This document shows, piece after piece, positions 40,089-43,505 of a stretch of 43,505 bases of DNA. The stretch spans positions 1-43,505 of the forward strand of contig CAKTJX010000021.1 of assembly GCA_934569045.1 (NCBI GenBank), given 5' to 3'. This DNA is from an uncultured Oscillospiraceae bacterium (GTDB lineage: Bacteria; Bacillota; Clostridia; Oscillospirales; Oscillospiraceae). Within the stretch, counting starts at the first letter, position 1, and every line of letters begins with the position of its first letter. Under the pieces are notes generated by a model that was not told where the DNA came from, made no database searches, and was given only the letters and a program-made list of their open reading frames with translations. Position numbers and translations under genes: made by a program.

Positions 40089-40653
40089 GTTTTACGCCCT
40101 CCTGGGCCGGATGCGCTATATTACCCGGTGGGGCCTGATGCGCAACAGCTTCTCGGAGAATATCCAGGAGCACAGCCACCAGGTGGCGGTGCTGGCCCAC
40201 GCCCTGGCCCTGATCCGCCGGGATATCCTCCATCTGCCGGGCCCGGACCCGGATCAGTGCGCCGTGGCGGCGCTGTATCACGATGCCTCGGAAATCCTGA
40301 CCGGGGATATGCCTACCCCCATCAAGTACTATAACCCGGAAATCCGCAATGCCTATAAGGCCGTGGAGCACGTGGCCGGGGAGAAGCTGCTGGATATGCT
40401 CCCCCCGGAGCTCCGGGGCAGCTATGAGCATTATGTGCTGGAGGATGACGAGGCCTTGAATCCCATCGTCAAGGCCGCCGACAAGATGGCTGCCCACATC
40501 AAGTGCCTGGAGGAGCTCAAGGCCGGCAATACCGAGTTCTCCACCGCCGCCGCCCAGACCCTGGAGGCCCTGCAAAGCGCCAACCGGGAAGAGGTGACCT
40601 GGTTTCTGAACAACTGCCTGGAGCCCTTCACAAGGAACTTAGACCAGCTTTGA
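40078..40653 (+). CDS. yfbR: 5'-deoxynucleotidase, HD domain
   Basis: This 191-residue protein aligns by eye along its whole length with E. coli YfbR, which removes phosphate from deoxynucleoside 5'-monophosphates. Shared parts are RWGLMRN (substrate contact Arg17-Trp18), ENIQEHSHQVAVLAHALA (His32), the HD pair His68-Asp69 in YHDASEILTGDMPTP, and KAADKMAAHIKCLEELKAGN. It is cytoplasmic and metal dependent. Being the last gene of an operon with replication loaders suggests control of the dNTP pool. Confidence 0.92.
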   Translation: MANEFYALLGRMRYITRWGLMRNSFSENIQEHSHQVAVLAHALALIRRDILHLPGPDPDQCAVAALYHDASEILTGDMPTPIKYYNPEIRNAYKAVEHVAGEKLLDMLPPELRGSYEHYVLEDDEALNPIVKAADKMAAHIKCLEELKAGNTEFSTAAAQTLEALQSANREEVTWFLNNCLEPFTRNLDQL

Positions 40654-40656
40654 TTC

Positions 40657-40685
40657 TTGACGGAAGGATAAAACTGTGGTAATAT
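40657..40685 (+). promoter_or_regulatory. Promoter of tRNA-Leu
   Basis: TTGACG (40657-40662) and TAATAT (40680-40685) have a 17-base spacer and end 11 bases before the tRNA. Confidence 0.65.
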
Positions 40686-40696
40686 AACTGTTACAG

Positions 40697-40783
40697 GCCG
40701 CCATGGTGGAACTGGTAGACACAAGGGACTTAAAATCCCTCGGCCCAAAAACCGTACGGGTTCGATTCCCGTTGGCGGCACCA
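40697..40783 (+). tRNA. tRNA-Leu (anticodon TAA)
   Basis: The 87-base cloverleaf has the acceptor stem GCCGCCA/TGGCGGC, D-loop TGGTAGAC, anticodon stem AGGGA/TCCCT with loop CTTAAAA (anticodon TAA), a long variable arm as in leucine tRNAs, and T-loop GGGTTCGATTCCC. The 3' CCA is encoded (40781-40783). It reads UUA/UUG codons. Confidence 0.95.
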
Positions 40784-41092
40784 TTTTTAAAAGGACACTC
40801 GGAGTTTAGCCGCTCTGAGTGTCTTTTTTTGCTCCAAAATGCCGATAATTGCATTGGCAGAATTGATTTTGGAATTCTCGTCCAGGTGCGTGTAAATATT
40901 GGAGGCATTTTGGCTTAACTTAGTGACATTGGGTTCGCAATGACATTTCTTCTGTTTGGACACTTCGTCTTTTTGAGACAGCCCTGAACAACGGCCTCAT
41001 ACTTTGGTAGGATTTTCTTTTTTCAAAAACTGTGCTATGATACGGTCAGACTGTAAAAGAGACCCTCCGGCTTTGGGAAAGGAAGTGCGGCC
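40784..41092. other. Intergenic region between tRNA-Leu and the LuxR-type gene
   Basis: It contains the tRNA terminator and an imperfect TTCGCAATGACAT motif (40934-40946). I see no gene, integrase remnant or clear attachment-site duplication of the tRNA end. Confidence 0.6.
40794..40830 (+). terminator. Terminator of tRNA-Leu
   Basis: GACACTCGGAG pairs with CTCTGAGTGTC (one mismatch) followed by seven to eight T's. Confidence 0.88.
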
Positions 41093-43456
41093 ATGACCAA
41101 AAAGACGGTCATAAAACCGGCAATCAGCCAGAAATTTCAGGAATTTCTAAAGAATGAACGGATATTGTTCTTTAGCGCCCCCTGCGGCTTCGGCAAGACC
41201 GCTGTGGCCCAGGCCCTGCTGGAGGGAAGGCGGGTTTGGAAGCTGGAGGGCGAGTCGGCCCGGGGGGCGGACCTGGAGACCAGGAAGGACTGGGACATTC
41301 TGCTGATGGAGGATTTCCAGCTCTTTCAGGAAGAGGAGGACCAGCAGGCCCTCTGCGCCCTCATTCGCCGCAGTCCGGACAAGCGCTTTGTGTTCCTGTC
41401 CCGGGGGAGCCCGCCCGGCTGCCTCATGGCCTTCCAGTATGCGGGGCTTATGACGGTGATCGGGCCCAAGGACCTGCTCTTCGACCGGGAGGATATTCGG
41501 CAGCTGTTCAACGCCAGCGGCCTGCCGGTCTCCGACGGAGAGATCGCCGGGATCCTGAAGGAGTCCATCGGCTATCCTCTGGGGGTGGCCATCACGGCCC
41601 AGAATATGTCCTCCGGGGCCCGGTTTAGCCAGGAGATCGTGGGCCGGTCCTACCAGGAGGTCTACCGCTACTTTGAGACGGCGATTTATCAGCGGCTGGA
41701 CCTGCCCTACCGGCGGTTCCTGCTGGAGCTGTCCCCCTTTGAGAGCTTTAACCTGGAAATGGCCCGGATGGTCTCCGGCAATGCCCACGCCGGGGAGATG
41801 CTGGACTGGCTCCAGCGCTATACCACCATGCTGCTCTACGACGGTTTCCGGCAGTACCGCTTCTGGCCCCAGTTCCGGGAGTTTCTCCTGTGGGAGATGG
41901 ACCATAGCTACCCGCCGGAAAAGCGGAAGGCCCTCTTTAACCGGGGCGGACTGTATTTCGAGCTGAAAGAGGACTACTCCCACGCTCTGGACTGCTACAC
42001 AAAGGGCGGGGATCATGCCAAGGTTTCGGAAATCCTCATCCGCAATGCAGAGCTGCATCCGGGCATGGGCCACTATAGCCAAATGGAAAAGTACTATCGG
42101 AGCCTGCCGGAGTCAGAGATCCTGGCCTCCCCGTCCCTGATGCAGGGCATGAGCATGCTGTGCGCCCTGAGCATGGACTATGCCGGCTCCGAGGGCTGGT
42201 ACAAAAAATTAAAGGACTTCGCCCAGCGGTGCGACTCTCACGACGCGGCGGGGAAGCAGGCCCGGAGCCGCCTGGCCTGGCTGGATATCTCCCTGCCCCA
42301 GCGGAAGGTGGACAACCTGACGGAGACCATCCCGGCGGTGTTCCGGCTGATGACCGGCAAGGAGGTCAATCTGCCCCCCTTCTCCGTCACCAGCGCCCTG
42401 CCCAGCATTATGAACGGCGGCAAGGATTTCTCCCCCTGGAGCAAGCGGGACGACCTGCTCTATAAGACCGTCCGCATTCCTGTGGAAGCGGTCCTGGGGA
42501 AGGACGGGGTCTGCCTGGGGGACTGCGCCATTGCCGAGAGCAAATTTGAAAAAGGGGAGGACATCGGCGGCCGGATGCTTTCCCTGGTGTCCCGCATGAG
42601 CGAGATCCAGCAAAACGGCACCCCAGACATAGAGTTTGCCGCCACGGGGCTTCTGGCCCGGAACTATCTGGCCTCCGGCCAGCCGGGGAATGCCCGCCGG
42701 GCACTGGAGTCCCTCCGGGCCAGATTTGTAGACCAGGGCCACACCCGCTTTCTGCCCAATATGGATGCGGCCCTGTGCCGCATTGCCCTGCACACCGGGG
42801 ACCTGGACAGTGCCGATGCCTGGTACCGGGAAAAGGCCCCCAGAGACCCCATGCACCTGAACGTGATGAAGCGCTACCAGTACCTGACTCAGGCCCAGGT
42901 AGAGCTGGCCGACGGGACTCCCGAGGCGGCGCTGCTGACCCTGGCCCCCCTGGGCCCCTACTGCGAAAACTGCTGCCGGTACATAGACGGCATCCATGTG
43001 GATGTGCTCACAGCCCTGGCCCTCTACCGGATGCGCCGGGAGGGCTGGCAGGAGAAGCTGACAAGGGCCATGACCACAGCGGCGGAATTCGGCTTTATCC
43101 GCACCCTCAGCGTCTACGGCGCGGCCATTCTGCCCCTGCTGGCAGAGCTTCCGTGGACCGGGAACGACAGGTGGTACAAGCGGCTCCTGGCCGAGGTCCG
43201 GCTGCAAAACGCCAACGACCCCCTGTTCCTGCAGCCCCGGCTGGGGAAAAACGATGTACTGACCACCACGGAGAAGCAGATCCTGCGCCTGATCTGCGCG
43301 GACAAGAGTAACGCCGAGATTGCCCAGATGATGGACATCAAGCTGACCACGGTGAAGACCCACGTCAGCCATATTCTGGAAAAGCTGGACGTGAACAGAC
43401 GCAGCGAGGCCAAAACCGCCGCCAGGCGGCTGAAGCTGATCCCGGAGGATGTGTAA
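41093..43456 (+). CDS. MalT-like LuxR family regulator (ATP-binding, large)
   Basis: This 787-residue protein has the layout of the MalT/LAL class. An N-terminal P-loop ATPase has Walker A APCGFGKT (residues 29-36) and a Walker-B-like LLMEDFQ (about 70-76). A long helical middle, probably tetratricopeptide-like, lies around 270-720. The C-terminal LuxR helix-turn-helix reads LTTTEKQILRLICADKSNAEIA followed by LTTVKTHVSHILEKLDV. Such proteins activate sugar or secondary pathways when ligand and ATP are bound. No target gene is next to it here, so its regulon is unknown. GGGAAAGGAAG precedes the ATG. Confidence 0.9.
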   Translation: MTKKTVIKPAISQKFQEFLKNERILFFSAPCGFGKTAVAQALLEGRRVWKLEGESARGADLETRKDWDILLMEDFQLFQEEEDQQALCALIRRSPDKRFVFLSRGSPPGCLMAFQYAGLMTVIGPKDLLFDREDIRQLFNASGLPVSDGEIAGILKESIGYPLGVAITAQNMSSGARFSQEIVGRSYQEVYRYFETAIYQRLDLPYRRFLLELSPFESFNLEMARMVSGNAHAGEMLDWLQRYTTMLLYDGFRQYRFWPQFREFLLWEMDHSYPPEKRKALFNRGGLYFELKEDYSHALDCYTKGGDHAKVSEILIRNAELHPGMGHYSQMEKYYRSLPESEILASPSLMQGMSMLCALSMDYAGSEGWYKKLKDFAQRCDSHDAAGKQARSRLAWLDISLPQRKVDNLTETIPAVFRLMTGKEVNLPPFSVTSALPSIMNGGKDFSPWSKRDDLLYKTVRIPVEAVLGKDGVCLGDCAIAESKFEKGEDIGGRMLSLVSRMSEIQQNGTPDIEFAATGLLARNYLASGQPGNARRALESLRARFVDQGHTRFLPNMDAALCRIALHTGDLDSADAWYREKAPRDPMHLNVMKRYQYLTQAQVELADGTPEAALLTLAPLGPYCENCCRYIDGIHVDVLTALALYRMRREGWQEKLTRAMTTAAEFGFIRTLSVYGAAILPLLAELPWTGNDRWYKRLLAEVRLQNANDPLFLQPRLGKNDVLTTTEKQILRLICADKSNAEIAQMMDIKLTTVKTHVSHILEKLDVNRRSEAKTAARRLKLIPEDV

Positions 43457-43471
43457 GCCGCCGAATAACGG

Positions 43472-43489
43472 ATGTCATTGCGAGCCGGT
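43472..43489. repeat. TGTCATTGCGAGCCGGTG repeat fragment
   Basis: This 18-base string resembles an intergenic repeat I recall as common in Clostridia genomes; an inverted variant lies at 40934-40946. The window ends before the rest is visible. Confidence 0.4.
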
Positions 43490-43505
43490 GGGAAAATAGA
43501 GGGTG

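Noticed and set aside
40697..41092. Integrated element using tRNA-Leu as attachment site
   Set aside because: No integrase gene and no duplicated tRNA 3' end were found in the window.

Overview
The window looks like chromosomal DNA of a gut-type Clostridia, probably the Oscillospiraceae/Ruminococcaceae group. This is inferred from GC-rich coding sequence, strong AGGAGG ribosome sites, lipoproteins with Ala/Thr-rich linkers, many carbohydrate ABC transporters, DnaD/DnaI-type replication genes and EF-G2, YesL and DUF1846 proteins. The genus cannot be fixed by eye.

Layout. 1-225 is the 3' end of tuf. 899-5284 is a plus-strand operon: lipoprotein, two permeases and an N-acetylneuraminate lyase, read as sialic-acid uptake and cleavage. 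5375-5502 holds a compact unassigned small-RNA candidate. 5722-8765 has a TetR regulator divergent from a GPH-type sugar symporter and an MBL-fold hydrolase, followed by a PAP2 phosphatase (8971-9876). 9944-14778 (minus) is malQ plus a MalEFG-type transporter, probably for malto-oligosaccharides. 15096-18587 (minus) has LrgAB, an esterase and a DUF1846 protein. 18734-20794 is an EF-G-like GTPase with altered G motifs. 21261-25592 (minus) has a DUF6291 protein, a YdcF protein, an intracellular GH18 enzyme and a MATE exporter. 25825-29437 is an LplBC/LplA-type transporter. 29825-30387 is a broken chimeric gene ending in the C-terminal part of nagB, divergent from a LacI regulator (30849-31913). 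Then come YesL, an Eis-like acetyltransferase, a phosphoribosyltransferase, a CPA2 antiporter and an MscS channel. 37582-40653 is a tight operon dnaD-dnaI-HAD phosphatase-yfbR, followed by tRNA-Leu(TAA) and a MalT-like LuxR regulator.

How the genes work together. Three complete binding-protein/permease sets are present, but no ABC ATPase is, so a shared MsmK/MalK-type ATPase elsewhere must power them. With nanA, malQ, GH18, the nagB remnant, the sugar symporter and the LacI regulator, the window reads as a carbohydrate-scavenging region next to housekeeping genes.

The most striking non-coding feature is a family of intergenic palindromic elements. I count twelve copies, ten with a core of 100 bp by my count and two forming a 150-bp subtype with about one mismatch between copies. 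Three fuller copies span about 195 bp with 12-bp terminal inverted repeats. Several lie right after stop codons. Other intergenic repeat families are interleaved, one of which supplies the stop codon of three unrelated genes.
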